Shown here piece by piece: positions 39,357 to 47,681 of a stretch of 64,000 bases of DNA. Source of the stretch: Nocardia amamiensis (GTDB lineage: Bacteria > Actinomycetota > Actinomycetes > Mycobacteriales > Mycobacteriaceae); the NCBI RefSeq assembly GCF_015477605.1, contig NZ_JADLQX010000004.1, positions 186,001 to 250,000 of the forward strand, read 5' to 3'. The notes beneath the pieces are model-generated. The model searched no databases. It was not told the origin of the DNA and was given only the letters and a program-made list of their open reading frames with translations. The number at the start of each line of letters is the position of its first letter. The stretch's first letter is position 1. The position numbers were made by a program, and so were the translations under genes.

Positions 39357-40943
39357 CTAGAACTGATCCTGTTCGTAGTCCGAGCTGATGATCTCGTCGG
39401 AGTGCGTCGCACCGATGACGTCCGGCGTGGACTCCCCGAGCGGACCGGTGAGATCGTCGTTGCCGGTGGGGCTGGAGTACGGCTGCACCGTGCGCGAGTG
39501 TTCCTCGTCGTCGTTCCGTTGCCCCGCCGCGGCCGCGGGGCCGCCCATGAAACTGTTGGCTCCGGCCGGGGTAGTACCGGGCGTGCCGGTACCGAACGGC
39601 GTGCCGGGGATGCCGGTGACCGGGCGGATCGGTGCAACCGGCGTGCCGGGTAGGCCGGTGGGCTTGGGTACCGAGGGCGTGCCCGGGGTTCCCGGCCGAC
39701 CGGGACTGCCGAACAATCCGGAGGGCGAACCGTGGTTGGTACTCGGGCTCGGCGTGTTGTGCACCGACGAGGGCGTGGTCAGGGGGCTCGTCGTGCCGGG
39801 CGCGGAAGAGTCCAGGCCCGCCGCCTTCGTCATGGTGTCGGACGCGGTCGACTGCGCCTGCTCCAGGATCGGCTGGCCGACGTTCTGCGCCAGCGACTGC
39901 GCGGCTTCCTGCGCCTCCGGCCCGACCAGCTGGTTCACCATGCCGCTGAGCTCGGCGGTCTTGCCCGCCAGATCACCACGGGTGACGTTGACCACGCCGA
40001 CGGCCTGGCCCAAGTGCTCGGTGGCCGACGCGACCAGCGCCGCCTGCGCGGGCGGGGTGAGGATGACCGGGGCCAGCGCGGTCGCCTGCGTGGCGAACGA
40101 CGAGGCGATGCCGAGCAGCTGCGCGTTGCCCTGCTGCACCACCGCCGCGGCGCGCTGGGTGAGTTCGGAGATATCGATGCCGCGCTGACCGGTCTCTTGG
40201 CCCTCGACGTTGGCCTGCTGGCTCGCGGCCTGGGCGTTACGGGAGGCCTGTCCCTGCCATACCTGCTCGACCGTGGCGATGCTCCCCCGGCCCACCTGCA
40301 TGGCCAGCTCGATGACCTTGGAGGACTGGCTGAGGATCGCGGTCGGATCGAGCGCGCCGATGACGCCGGTGCCGAAGCTGCCGAGCAGGTCGAGGATCGG
40401 CTTCATCAGCAGGTCCACGCCGGGCAGCGCGGGCAGCGCGACGCCCTGCATCAGGGCGGCGACCGGATCGGCGGGCAGCGGCGGCAGCGCGGCCGCTGCC
40501 TGATTCACCTGAGTCACCCCGGTGGCGATCGCGCTCGGCGCGTCGGCGAGGGCACCGCTCAGCACGCCGTCGGTGTGCTGCAGCGCGGCTTGGACCACCG
40601 GCGCCGCCGCGGAGTTCACGTCGCCGAGCAGGGCGGACACCTCGTGCGGAACGCCGGGCAGATCCTCGCCGCCTGGGACTCCGTTCAGTCCCGGCAGTCC
40701 GGCGGGAGTCGCGCCGAGGGTCTGCTGATCCTCGGAGACCTTGCGCGACAACACGAATGCGGGTGGCTCGATCGGCGGCATGTCCTCGGGCAGCTGCGGC
40801 AGCGGCAGGTCGAGCACCGCTGGAGCCGGTGAATTCTGCAGGGCGTCGAGCACCGTCTGCTGGCCGATGGCGACATTCTGTTCGGCCGCGTGCGCGACGG
40901 CCTGCTCCTCCGGCGCGATGACGCCGCTGTCGAGCGGTCTCAT
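39357..40943 (-). CDS. Large Pro/Gly-rich protein paired with an EspC-like protein (probable type VII secretion substrate)
   Basis: A 528-residue protein without a signal peptide. The N-terminal two-thirds are Ala-rich and helical (LTQRAAAVVQQGNAQLLGIASSFATQATAL), and the last 170 residues form a disordered Pro/Gly/Thr tail with GTPGTP-type repeats, ending acidic (DEIISSDYEQDQF). Its ATG overlaps the upstream EspC-like gene (ATGA), the arrangement of partner ESX-associated substrates such as EspC-EspA. No ESX machinery is in the window. Function is inferred from layout; residue-level homology to EspA or PPE is not evident. Confidence 0.55.
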   Translation of the reverse strand: MRPLDSGVIAPEEQAVAHAAEQNVAIGQQTVLDALQNSPAPAVLDLPLPQLPEDMPPIEPPAFVLSRKVSEDQQTLGATPAGLPGLNGVPGGEDLPGVPHEVSALLGDVNSAAAPVVQAALQHTDGVLSGALADAPSAIATGVTQVNQAAAALPPLPADPVAALMQGVALPALPGVDLLMKPILDLLGSFGTGVIGALDPTAILSQSSKVIELAMQVGRGSIATVEQVWQGQASRNAQAASQQANVEGQETGQRGIDISELTQRAAAVVQQGNAQLLGIASSFATQATALAPVILTPPAQAALVASATEHLGQAVGVVNVTRGDLAGKTAELSGMVNQLVGPEAQEAAQSLAQNVGQPILEQAQSTASDTMTKAAGLDSSAPGTTSPLTTPSSVHNTPSPSTNHGSPSGLFGSPGRPGTPGTPSVPKPTGLPGTPVAPIRPVTGIPGTPFGTGTPGTTPAGANSFMGGPAAAAGQRNDDEEHSRTVQPYSSPTGNDDLTGPLGESTPDVIGATHSDEIISSDYEQDQF

Positions 40944-41269
40944 ACCGCGTCTCCGATCTCGCCCGTCTTCGATCCGAGCGCGCTCGCATTGGCCCAGTCC
41001 ATGGCGTCGAAGGCCGCCGCGGCGCTGAACGCCGACTCCGAGAGCTTGCCGTACTTGGCCGACAGATCGTTGATGTCCTTGGCCTGCAACAGCTGTGCGG
41101 CGGCGAACATCGCCAGGTAGTCCGCGCCGATCAGGCCGAACACCGGAACCAGCGCGGCAACGTTGTTCGCCGCGTCGATATTGCCCGCCCGAGCCAGATC
41201 ACCGGCGATACCGGCGTTCGTGGCGGCGAACACCCGGACCGCCTCGGTCTCTACCGAGAGATCTCTCAT
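40940..41269 (-). CDS. EspC-like small helical protein (type VII secretion target family)
   Basis: A 109-residue Ala-rich protein, probably helical, without a signal peptide: RDLSVETEAVRVFAATNAGIAGDL, then AALVPVFGLIGADYLAMFAAAQLLQAKDINDLSAKYGKL. Size, composition and the downstream coupled gene fit the EspC/DUF2580 type VII target family. A clear YxxxD/E export motif is not visible, which weakens the call. ATG 41269 with GGGGGAC upstream is preferred over the longer frame from 41299. It is divergent from the SDR gene. Confidence 0.55.
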   Translation of the reverse strand: MRDLSVETEAVRVFAATNAGIAGDLARAGNIDAANNVAALVPVFGLIGADYLAMFAAAQLLQAKDINDLSAKYGKLSESAFSAAAAFDAMDWANASALGSKTGEIGDAV

Positions 41270-41455
41270 CGAGTTGTCCCCCCAAATCGTCGTGAACATA
41301 CGTCATGAAGTTTGTTGTGACCGATCCCGCTCCCTGCCCGAATCGGCAAGGGCCGCTACGGTTGCGCTCAATATAGCGGACGGTACCGGCAAGTTTCGAG
41401 CCCGAACGCGCCGCTGGACAAGGCATCCGGCGCCGAATTGGAACGTGTTGCAAAT

Positions 41456-41473
41456 TAGAACAAGTTCTATATT
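41456..41473 (+). promoter_or_regulatory. KstR-like operator overlapping the -10 of the SDR gene
   Basis: TAGAACAAGTTCTA (41456-41469) fits the KstR consensus TNNAACNNGTTNNA at every defined position. A strong -10, TATATT (41468-41473), overlaps its right end, so binding would block RNA polymerase. The start codon is at 41483, giving a very short leader. Confidence 0.6.
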
Positions 41474-41482
41474 CTCTCTGCC

Positions 41483-42487
41483 ATGAAGGTCGCAGTGACC
41501 GGCGCAGCCGGCTACCTTGGCACGAACCTGCTCCGCCTCCTCACCGAGCGCGGTCACCAGGTCACCGCCATCGATCGCGCGATTCCCGGCGAGGCCGCGG
41601 CGCCCGGCGTCACCTGGATGCGCGGCGATGTGCTGGATCCGGCGTCGATGCGCGCCGCGCTGGCCGGCGCCGAAGTCGTCTACCACCTGGTCGCGGTGAT
41701 CACCCTGGCCGAGAAGAACGACCTGGCCTGGCGGGTGAACACCCAGGGTGTGCGCGTTGTCGCCGAGGCGGCACTGGCCGTCGGTGCGCGCCGCATGGTG
41801 CACGCCAGCTCCATCCACGCGTTCGACCAGTACAGCTGCGGCGGCCGGATCGACGAGCGCGCTCCCCGGTCGACCGACCCGGCCCTGCCGGTCTACGACC
41901 GCTCGAAGTGGGCGGGCGAGGTGGAACTGCGCAAGGTGATCGACCAGGGCCTGGACGCGGTGCTGTGCAATCCCACCGGCGTCTTCGGCCCGCTGGACCA
42001 CGGCAAGCCGCTGTCCCGGATCAACCGGACGCTCAAGGACGCGGCGCTGGGCCGGGTGCCCGCCATGATCGGCGGCGGATTCGACCTGGTGGACGTGCGC
42101 GATGTGGCCGAGGGCCTGCTCCTGGCCGGTGAACGCGGCCGCACCGGCGAGAACTATCTGCTGGGCGGATCGATGATCTCGATGCTCGAGCTGTGCCGCG
42201 TCGCCGCGGCACACGGTGGCAAGAAGGGCCCCAAGTTCGCCATCCCCGCCAAACTCGTCTCCGGCGTCATCCCGGTGCTGGCACCGATCGGCAAGCTGTT
42301 CGACTCCGACATCGTCTCCAAGGCCGCGCTCGGCGCGCTGATCTCCGCGCCGATCGTCGACCACGGCAAGGCCGCGCGCGAACTCGGATACCAGCCGCGC
42401 CCCCTCGATGAGACCGTTCGCGACCTGGTCGCCTTCTTCGCCGACCCCGCTCGGCTCGCGCCGCCGGGCGCCCGGCGGATCGCTTGA
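41483..42487 (+). CDS. NAD-dependent epimerase/dehydratase-type extended SDR
   Basis: A 334-residue oxidoreductase of the extended SDR/3-beta-hydroxysteroid-dehydrogenase type. The Rossmann motif TGAAGYLGTNLLRLL is at residues 6-20, NAD-ribose Asp in AIDRAI, the active-site Ser region VHASSIHAF near 110, and the catalytic YDRSKWAGE (YxxxK) near 138. The C-terminal part (KFAIPAKLVSGVIPVLAPIGKLF) is hydrophobic, suggesting a lipid-like substrate or membrane contact. A KstR-like box in the promoter suggests a sterol or lipid-catabolic role; substrate not proven. Confidence 0.85.
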   Translation: MKVAVTGAAGYLGTNLLRLLTERGHQVTAIDRAIPGEAAAPGVTWMRGDVLDPASMRAALAGAEVVYHLVAVITLAEKNDLAWRVNTQGVRVVAEAALAVGARRMVHASSIHAFDQYSCGGRIDERAPRSTDPALPVYDRSKWAGEVELRKVIDQGLDAVLCNPTGVFGPLDHGKPLSRINRTLKDAALGRVPAMIGGGFDLVDVRDVAEGLLLAGERGRTGENYLLGGSMISMLELCRVAAAHGGKKGPKFAIPAKLVSGVIPVLAPIGKLFDSDIVSKAALGALISAPIVDHGKAARELGYQPRPLDETVRDLVAFFADPARLAPPGARRIA

Positions 42488-42512
42488 CAGGCCTTAGAAC
42501 ACATGTTCGACT
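42484..42512 (+). promoter_or_regulatory. LexA box inside the radical SAM gene promoter
   Basis: -35 TTGACA (42484-42489) and TCGACT (42507-42512) are 17 bases apart, and the predicted start coincides with GTG 42519 (leaderless). TAGAACACATGTTCGA (42495-42510) matches the actinobacterial SOS box TCGAAC-N4-GTTCGA at 11 of 12 defined positions and lies within the core promoter. Confidence 0.75.
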
Positions 42513-42518
42513 GAAGGG

Positions 42519-43535
42519 GTGCGGTGGCAAAGCCAAACCCTGGACGCCGAGGACGGCGCCCTGCCCGGACTGTCCCGGGCAGGTTTGGTGCGCACCGTGC
42601 GGACACCCGAATTCGAGGGCATCACGTTCCATGAGGTGCTGTGCAAGAGCGCGCTGAACAAGGTGCCCGAGGCCTCGAATCTGCCGTTCCAGTGGACGGT
42701 CAATCCGATGCGCGGCTGTTCGCACGCCTGCCGCTACTGTTTCGCCCGCGGCACGCACGAGTACCTGGACTTGGACGCGGGCCGGGATTTCGACACGCAG
42801 ATCGTCGTGAAGACGAACGTCGCCGCGGTGCTGCGCAAGGAACTCGGCAGGCGGTCCTGGCGGCGCGCACCGGTCGCGCTCGGCACCAATACCGATCCGT
42901 ATCAGCGCGCGGAGGGCCGGTATCGGTTGATGCCGGGCATCATTCGCGCGCTGACCGAGTCCGGCACCCCGTTCTCCATCCTCACCAAGGGCACATTGCT
43001 GCGGCGGGATCTGCCGTTGCTCACCTCGGCCGCCCGCGAGGTGCGAGTGAGTCTCGCGGTGTCCATCGCGATCCTCGACGAGGATCTGCATCGCAGCCTG
43101 GAATCGGGCACGCCGTCACCGCGGGCGCGACTGGACTTGGTGCGCGCCCTCACCGACGCGGGATTCGCGGTCAACGTCCTCGTCGCACCGGTCATCCCGT
43201 GTCTCACCGACAGCCGGGCGCACCTGGACGCCATTTTCGGCGCGATCGCCGAGGCCGGTGCGAACTCGGCCGTCGCGTTCCCGATGCACCTGCGCGGCAG
43301 CACCAGGGGCTGGTTCCTGTCCTGGCTGGCCGAGCACCATCCGGCGCTGCTGCGCCGCTACCGTCAGCTCTACGGCCGCGGCGCGTACGTGACGCCGGAA
43401 TACTCGGCCTGGCTGCGCGAACGAGTCGATCCACTGCTGGCCGAGCACGGTTTGACGCCGCGCAGCCAACCCGAACCGGAGACACTCCCCGAAACCGCGG
43501 ACACGAGCGACCCACAACTGGCATTGTTCGCCTGA
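42519..43535 (+). CDS. Rv2578c-family radical SAM protein with a C-terminal clamp-binding motif
   Basis: A 338-residue radical SAM enzyme. The cluster motif is GCSHACRYCFAR (CX3CX2C, near residue 68), followed by the spore-photoproduct-lyase-like TNTDPYQRAEGRYRLMPGI and TKGTLLRRDLPLL blocks. It closely follows Rv2578c of M. tuberculosis as I recall it. The last residues, DPQLALFA, form a canonical beta-clamp (DnaN) binding pentapeptide, QLxLF. With a LexA-type box in the promoter this points to a DNA-damage role at replication forks; the chemical reaction is unknown. GTG 42519 is the first codon of the leaderless transcript predicted. Confidence 0.9.
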   Translation: MRWQSQTLDAEDGALPGLSRAGLVRTVRTPEFEGITFHEVLCKSALNKVPEASNLPFQWTVNPMRGCSHACRYCFARGTHEYLDLDAGRDFDTQIVVKTNVAAVLRKELGRRSWRRAPVALGTNTDPYQRAEGRYRLMPGIIRALTESGTPFSILTKGTLLRRDLPLLTSAAREVRVSLAVSIAILDEDLHRSLESGTPSPRARLDLVRALTDAGFAVNVLVAPVIPCLTDSRAHLDAIFGAIAEAGANSAVAFPMHLRGSTRGWFLSWLAEHHPALLRRYRQLYGRGAYVTPEYSAWLRERVDPLLAEHGLTPRSQPEPETLPETADTSDPQLALFA

Positions 43536-43609
43536 CGCCGCCATCGGCAAATCTCGCGGGTCCACGCGCTTTGCCGGGCGCGCACCGCATTGGACGGAGT
43601 AGTTTGGCG

Positions 43610-43666
43610 ATGGCACCTCTCAGCGACGAGGAAGTGAAGCAGGCATATGGTTTCACACCAAAATGA
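43610..43666 (+). CDS. Possible 18-codon leader ORF overlapping korA
   Basis: ATG 43610 opens a frame encoding MAPLSDEEVKQAYGFTPK and stops 20 bases inside korA, in another frame. TAGTTT (43600-43605) four bases upstream could be a -10 for a nearly leaderless mRNA starting at this ATG. The peptide looks protein-like, but no family is known. It may couple ribosomes into korA or be chance. Confidence 0.3.
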   Translation: MAPLSDEEVKQAYGFTPK

Positions 43667-45650
43667 TGTCGGCACAGCGAAATTGGAAAAGGTCGTCATT
43701 CGGTTCGCCGGAGACTCCGGCGACGGAATGCAGCTGACCGGCGATCGCTTCACCCACGAGGCCGCCGCCTTCGGCAACGACCTGGCCACTCAGCCCAGCT
43801 TCCCGGCCGAGATCAGAGCCCCGCAGGGCACCCTGCCCGGCGTCTCGTCGTTCCAGATCCAGATCGCCGACTACGACATTCTCACCGCGGGCGACCAGCC
43901 CGACGTGCTGGTCGCGATGAACCCCGCCGCGCTCAAGGCGAATCTGGAGGACCTTCCGCGCGGCGCCACCGTCATCGTCAACACCGACGAGTTCACCAAG
44001 CGCACCCTCGCCAAGGTGGGTTACGCCGCCGACCCGCTGGCCGACGACACTCTGTCGGATTTCGTGGTCCACCGGGTCCCGATGACGTCGCTGACCCTGG
44101 GCGCCACCGAATCGACCGGGGTCGGCAAGAAGGACGCCCAGCGCGCCAAGAACATGTTCGCCCTCGGCCTGCTGTCCTGGATGTACGGGCGCCCGATCGG
44201 CGGAACCGAGCAGTTCATGCGGGAGAAATTCGCCACGAAGCCGGACATCGCCGAGGCCAACGTGCTGGCGTTCCGCGCGGGGTGGAACTACGGCGAGACC
44301 ACCGAGAGCTTCGCCACCACCTACGAGATCGCGCCGGCGAAGCTGCCGCCGGGCACCTACCGGCAGATCACCGGCAACACCGCGCTCGCCTACGGCTTGA
44401 TCACCGCCGGTCAGCTAGCGGGGCTGCCCGTCTTCCTCGGCACCTACCCCATCACGCCGGCCTCCGACATCCTGCACGAGCTGAGCAAGCACAAGAACTT
44501 CGGCGTCACTACCTTCCAGGCCGAGGACGAGATCGCCGGGATCGGAGCGGCCCTGGGCGCTTCGCTCGGCGGCGCGCTGGGCGTCACCAGCACCTCCGGG
44601 CCCGGCCTCGCGCTCAAGAGCGAGACCGTCGGCCTCGCGGTGATGACGGAGCTGCCACTGGTCGTCATCGACGTGCAGCGGGGCGGCCCGTCCACCGGCC
44701 TGCCGACCAAAACCGAGCAGGCCGACCTGCTGCAAGCCCTTTACGGCCGCAACGGCGAATCGCCGGTGGCAGTGGTCGCCCCCCGCTCCCCCGCCGACTG
44801 CTTCGCCGCCGCGGTGGACGCCGCACGGATCGCCCTCACCTACCGCACCCCGGTGCTGTTGCTGTCCGACGGCGCGATCGCCAACGGTTCGGAACCCTGG
44901 TCGATTCCCCGGGTGGCGGAGCTGGACCCGATCGACCCGGCATTCGAGCCGGAGGGCGACGACGGCGACCCGTTCCAGCCCTACACCCGCGACCCTGACA
45001 CGCTGGCGCGTCCGCTCGCGGTGCCCGGCACCAAGGGACGCGCGCACCGCATCGGCGGACTCGAGAAGGCGGACGGCAGCGGCAACATCTCCTACGATCC
45101 GGCCAACCACGAACTCATGGTGCGATTGCGTCAGGCAAAGATCGACGGCATCGCCGTGCCGGATGTCGAGGTGGACGACCCCGACGGCACGGCCGAGCTG
45201 CTGCTGATCGGCTGGGGCAGCTCCTACGGCCCGATCGGCGAGGCCTGCAGGCGCGCCCGCCGCCGCGGCGTTCCGGTCGCCCAAGCGCACTTGCGACATC
45301 TGAATCCCTTGCCGGCCAATCTGGACGAGGTCCTGCGCCGTTACCGCATCGTGGTGGCGCCGGAGATGAACGGCGGCCAGCTGGCCATGCTGCTGCGCGC
45401 GAGGTATCTGGTGGACGTGCGGCCGTGGACGAAAGTCGCGGGCACCGCGTTCTCCGCCCAGGAACTGGTCGGCGTCATCGACGCGGCGCTGGACGGGTCG
45501 ATCGAGGAAATGGAACAGAGCAAGGTCTTCGCCGCGCGAGCGCGGGCCACGTACCGGACATTGCCGGACGACGTCCGTCCACAGCCCGGCGCCGGGCCGA
45601 GCGCAGGCGAGTCGGCCGCTGACCGCACCACCGTTGGGGGTAACGCATGA
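43647..45650 (+). CDS. korA: 2-oxoglutarate:ferredoxin oxidoreductase, alpha subunit
   Basis: Oxidatively decarboxylates 2-oxoglutarate to succinyl-CoA with ferredoxin, an oxygen-tolerant alternative to the dehydrogenase in actinobacteria. The 667 residues fuse the gamma domain (KLEKVVIRFAGDSGDGMQLTG) to the alpha domain (YPITPASDILHELSKHKNF, GVTSTSGPGLALKSETVGLA, QRGGPSTGLPTKTEQADLLQALYGRNGESP) and end with a TPP-transketolase C domain. Length and order match Rv2455c. It overlaps korB by ATGA. ATG 43647 was chosen because the conserved region begins about 12 residues later. Confidence 0.96.
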   Translation: MVSHQNDVGTAKLEKVVIRFAGDSGDGMQLTGDRFTHEAAAFGNDLATQPSFPAEIRAPQGTLPGVSSFQIQIADYDILTAGDQPDVLVAMNPAALKANLEDLPRGATVIVNTDEFTKRTLAKVGYAADPLADDTLSDFVVHRVPMTSLTLGATESTGVGKKDAQRAKNMFALGLLSWMYGRPIGGTEQFMREKFATKPDIAEANVLAFRAGWNYGETTESFATTYEIAPAKLPPGTYRQITGNTALAYGLITAGQLAGLPVFLGTYPITPASDILHELSKHKNFGVTTFQAEDEIAGIGAALGASLGGALGVTSTSGPGLALKSETVGLAVMTELPLVVIDVQRGGPSTGLPTKTEQADLLQALYGRNGESPVAVVAPRSPADCFAAAVDAARIALTYRTPVLLLSDGAIANGSEPWSIPRVAELDPIDPAFEPEGDDGDPFQPYTRDPDTLARPLAVPGTKGRAHRIGGLEKADGSGNISYDPANHELMVRLRQAKIDGIAVPDVEVDDPDGTAELLLIGWGSSYGPIGEACRRARRRGVPVAQAHLRHLNPLPANLDEVLRRYRIVVAPEMNGGQLAMLLRARYLVDVRPWTKVAGTAFSAQELVGVIDAALDGSIEEMEQSKVFAARARATYRTLPDDVRPQPGAGPSAGESAADRTTVGGNA

Positions 45651-46726
45651 CCATCGTGGAAACCTCGCTCGTCGGCACGGACCTGGGACTGACCGGGGTA
45701 TCCGGGGTGCCGTCCGCGGACGCACCGCAGAAGGTGAAGGACTTCACCTCCGACCAGGAGGTCCGCTGGTGCCCCGGCTGCGGCGACTACGTGATCCTGG
45801 CAACGGTGCGCGGGTTCCTCGCCGAACTCGGATTGCGCCGGGAGAACCTGATGTTCGTCTCCGGGATCGGCTGCTCCAGCCGCTTCCCGTACTACTTGGA
45901 GGCCTACGGCATCCACTCGATCCACGGTCGGGCTCCCGCGATCGCGACCGGCCTTGCGGTCAGCCGTCCCGATCTGTCGGTCTGGGTGGTGACCGGTGAC
46001 GGCGACGCGCTGTCCATCGGGGGCAACCATCTCATCCACGCGTTGCGCCGCAATGTGAACATGACGATCCTGCTGTTCAACAACCGGATCTATGGCCTGA
46101 CCAAGGGCCAGTACTCCCCGACCTCGGAGCAAGGCAAGATCACCAAGTCCACTCCGATGGGTTCGGTGGACCACCCGTTCAACACTTTGTCGGTCGCGCT
46201 GGGCGCGGAAGCGACCTTCGCCGCCCGTGCCCTGGATTCCGATCGTGCGGGCCTCACCGAGGTGCTGCGCGCCGCCGCCGAGCATCGCGGCACGTCGTTC
46301 GTGGAGATCCTGCAGGACTGCCCGATCTTCAACGACGGCTCGTTCGACGTCCTGCGCCGGGAGAACGCCGCGGATCACCTCATCCCGCTGCGGCACGGGG
46401 AACCCATCCGGTTCGGCGCGGAGGGTGAATTCGCGGTCGTCCGAAGCGGCTTCGGACTGAAGGTAGTTCGTACCGACAGTGTCGCGGAGTCCGACATCGT
46501 GGTGCACGACATGTACGCCGACAGCCCGGAATACGCCTACGCGCTGTCGCGGCTGTCCGACCAGGGGCTCGACCATGTCGTGACCGGCGTCTTCCGCAGC
46601 GTCTCGCGGCCGACCTACGACGACTCCGTCCGTTACCAGATCGAGGCCGCACGGGAAAGAAAACCGATCGATTCGGAATCGCTCCAGTCCCTACTCACCG
46701 GGCCGGAAACCTGGACGGTCGGATAG
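45647..46726 (+). CDS. korB: 2-oxoglutarate:ferredoxin oxidoreductase, beta subunit
   Basis: Thiamine-diphosphate and 4Fe-4S subunit of KorAB. In 359 residues: cluster Cys in RWCPGCGDYVILATV (near 42) and GIGCSSRFPYY (near 77), the TPP/Mg motif GDGDALSIGGNHLIHALRRNVN (near 115) and NNRIYGLTKGQYSPTS. The C-terminus closes the cluster-binding domain. It is coupled to korA by a 4-bp overlap and followed by convergent genes. Confidence 0.96.
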   Translation: MTIVETSLVGTDLGLTGVSGVPSADAPQKVKDFTSDQEVRWCPGCGDYVILATVRGFLAELGLRRENLMFVSGIGCSSRFPYYLEAYGIHSIHGRAPAIATGLAVSRPDLSVWVVTGDGDALSIGGNHLIHALRRNVNMTILLFNNRIYGLTKGQYSPTSEQGKITKSTPMGSVDHPFNTLSVALGAEATFAARALDSDRAGLTEVLRAAAEHRGTSFVEILQDCPIFNDGSFDVLRRENAADHLIPLRHGEPIRFGAEGEFAVVRSGFGLKVVRTDSVAESDIVVHDMYADSPEYAYALSRLSDQGLDHVVTGVFRSVSRPTYDDSVRYQIEAARERKPIDSESLQSLLTGPETWTVG

Positions 46727-46803
46727 CGTCTCGGGACACACCGGCGCCGTGCCCGCGGATCGGGTCGGCCGCGCTCGGTGAAGCCTGGGCCGCTGCCCGC
46801 GGG

Positions 46804-47451
46804 TCAGGCGAGCGCGGCGACCTCGGTGTCGGTGAGAACGATCGGCGACACCATGTCCTTGGCCCGTGCCAGCTGCACAGCCCGATACAGCGGCCGCTCC
46901 TCCAGACCGGCATCGCGCGCCTCGGCCTGCAATTGATGCACCAGCATGGCGGAAACGGCGACCGCCGCGGCCAATCGACTGGCGGCGAGCGCGTCTGCGA
47001 GCCTGCGCAGGCCGAGCAGATGCAGCTCCCGGCCGCTGCCCGCGTCGGTGTACATCGCCAGCGGGACCACCTGCGAGATCTCTCCGGCGGTGACCCGCAG
47101 GGCGATGCGGCTCAGCCGCGCCGGGAACACCAACACCTCGACACCCGTCGCCGACGACATCTCCACCTGCTGTTCCCCGAACAGCCTGCGGGCGTGAATG
47201 ATCGTCCCCGCCAGCCACATTCGCCGCCGCCGCAACGCGATGGCGTACAAGACGGTCGGCGCGCCGACGACCACGCCGATGGCGACGGCGATCGGCCAGC
47301 TCACCACGGTCGCCGCCAGCAGCGCGGCGCCGAGTCCGATGCCCGATGCGGCCAGCGCGAGGCGGCGCAGCATCGGCGCGTACAGCTCGGGCGCGACCAA
47401 ATCGAGCCCAACCGGCGCGAGCGCCCGCTCGTCATCAGAATTCGTCGACAC
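46804..47451 (-). CDS. Conserved membrane protein of unknown function
   Basis: A 215-residue protein with a soluble N-terminus, two adjacent membrane helices (LALAASGIGLGAALLAATVV and AIAVAIGVVVGAPTVLYAIAL, near 40-85) and a cytoplasmic domain with FPARLSRIALRVTAGEISQVVPLAMYTD. The GTG 47451 start has GGCGGAG upstream; a longer ATG frame adds nine residues. The family is not recognised. It follows hisS on the same strand after a 230-bp gap that carries two copies of a 23-bp repeat. Confidence 0.6.
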   Translation of the reverse strand: MSTNSDDERALAPVGLDLVAPELYAPMLRRLALAASGIGLGAALLAATVVSWPIAVAIGVVVGAPTVLYAIALRRRRMWLAGTIIHARRLFGEQQVEMSSATGVEVLVFPARLSRIALRVTAGEISQVVPLAMYTDAGSGRELHLLGLRRLADALAASRLAAAVAVSAMLVHQLQAEARDAGLEERPLYRAVQLARAKDMVSPIVLTDTEVAALA

Positions 47452-47590
47452 TGCTCCGCCCTCTCGCGACCCCGGCATCGATGCGCGCCGGTCACGCTAC
47501 CGTGCCCGCCGCTCGGGCAGCGGCGGGTTCGGCGCAGAGTACCCCGATCGCGGCGCCCATGCCGCGCAACCGATGGCCCGCGCCGACCCG

Positions 47591-47681
47591 CCGGAGCGAA
47601 GGCGGAGGTACGCATAATGAGCGCTGCCGGACGGAGTCCGCCCTCAGTCCGCGCATGGCCGGAGCGAAGGCGGAGGTACGC
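47591..47681. repeat. Duplicated 23-bp repeat after hisS
   Basis: CCGGAGCGAAGGCGGAGGTA followed by CGC occurs at 47591-47613 and again at 47659-47681, 68 bp apart. The second copy ends at the base before the hisS stop. The segment between is mostly palindromic around GCCGGACGGAGTCCGCCC. It may be a dispersed intergenic repeat of this genome. Confidence 0.7.

Noticed and set aside
41456..41469. LexA/SOS box upstream of the SDR gene
   Set aside because: AAC and GTT are separated by two bases, which fits KstR; the SOS box needs four.
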